Below are positions 6,088 to 6,291 of a DNA stretch of 6,291 bases, piece after piece. The notes under the pieces were generated by a model, which had not been told where the DNA came from, searched no databases, and saw nothing but the letters and a program-made list of their open reading frames with translations. A program made the translations under genes and the position numbers. This stretch comes from an uncultured Geobacteraceae bacterium (GTDB lineage: Bacteria > Desulfobacterota > Desulfuromonadia > Geobacterales > Pseudopelobacteraceae). The first letter of the stretch is position 1. Each line of letters begins with the position of its first letter. The DNA lies in the NCBI GenBank assembly GCA_903879825.1, contig CAIRND010000046.1:1-6291 (forward strand), given 5' to 3'.

Positions 6088-6291
6088 TTATACGTGTGCT
6101 AATGCAGATTTAATTATCTCAGTGGCCGTTGTGATTACTTCATCAAGCGAAAGTGACAGTACTTCACCCGTAGAGCGAATTTTCAACTCAACCTTACCTT
6201 CGGCCAATCCTTTGCTGCCGACAACAATTCGGAGAGGAATACCAATCAAATCGTTATCTTTAAACTTTACTCCCGGTCGCTCATCCCGATC
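6088..6291 (-). CDS. proS: Prolyl-tRNA synthetase, C-terminal end (runs off the window)
   Basis: The last 67 codons and the TAA stop are present. The peptide DRDERPGVKFKDNDLIGIPLRIVVG, then GLAEGKVELKIRSTGE, is the end of the class II anticodon-binding domain as found in bacterial-type ProS (E. coli has a matching GVMFADWELIGVPHRIVIG stretch). The enzyme charges tRNA-Pro with proline. The catalytic core and any editing insertion lie outside the window. It is the first visible gene of the leftward unit that continues into paaK. Confidence 0.95.
   Translation of the reverse strand, partial: DRDERPGVKFKDNDLIGIPLRIVVGSKGLAEGKVELKIRSTGEVLSLSLDEVITTATEIIKSALAHV

Overview
All six genes found here lie on the minus strand, so the window reads from right to left as: 3' end of proS, a phenylacetate-CoA ligase-type gene (paaK), a small zinc-ribbon-like protein of unknown role, a single-chain class I fumarase, an ankyrin-repeat lipoprotein, and the 5' end of yicC. 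No RNA gene, insertion sequence, CRISPR array or origin was seen. GC content is moderate. The coupling of proS to a PaaK-family ligase, the FumA-type fumarase and the small CxxC/basic-linker protein suggest a Desulfuromonadales-type member of the former Deltaproteobacteria (Geobacter/Pelobacter/Desulfuromonas relatives). That placement is an inference from gene style, not proof.

Right part (6291 to 4684): the last 67 codons of prolyl-tRNA synthetase are followed after 26 nt by paaK. The unit closes with a strong intrinsic terminator (14-bp stem, seven T). A promoter candidate abuts the T-tract of that terminator and would start the small zinc-ribbon-like gene (4620 to 4150).

Middle part (4149 to 2313): a 157-nt gap holds a promoter candidate for fumarase and, just downstream of its -10 box, a 20-bp imperfect palindrome (8 of 10 symmetric pairs) with a TGTATACA core, a plausible repressor site. 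The fumarase has the expected iron-sulfur cysteines and is followed by a hairpin terminator. It would supply malate/fumarate interconversion in the TCA cycle.

Left part (2312 to 1): after about 236 nt of spacer with no convincing promoter comes a 554-residue lipoprotein. It has a lipobox, nine ankyrin units in strict 33-residue register (one 15-residue insertion), a conserved-looking helical region, a Gln-rich linker and a C-terminal module with four cysteines exactly ten residues apart. That last module resembles a twin-CX9C helical hairpin and is the most unusual thing in the window. yicC begins 102 nt further on with a GTG start.

Apart from the ankyrin lipoprotein and the small zinc-ribbon protein, this is ordinary housekeeping and metabolic DNA. 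I see no evidence of a defence system or mobile element.
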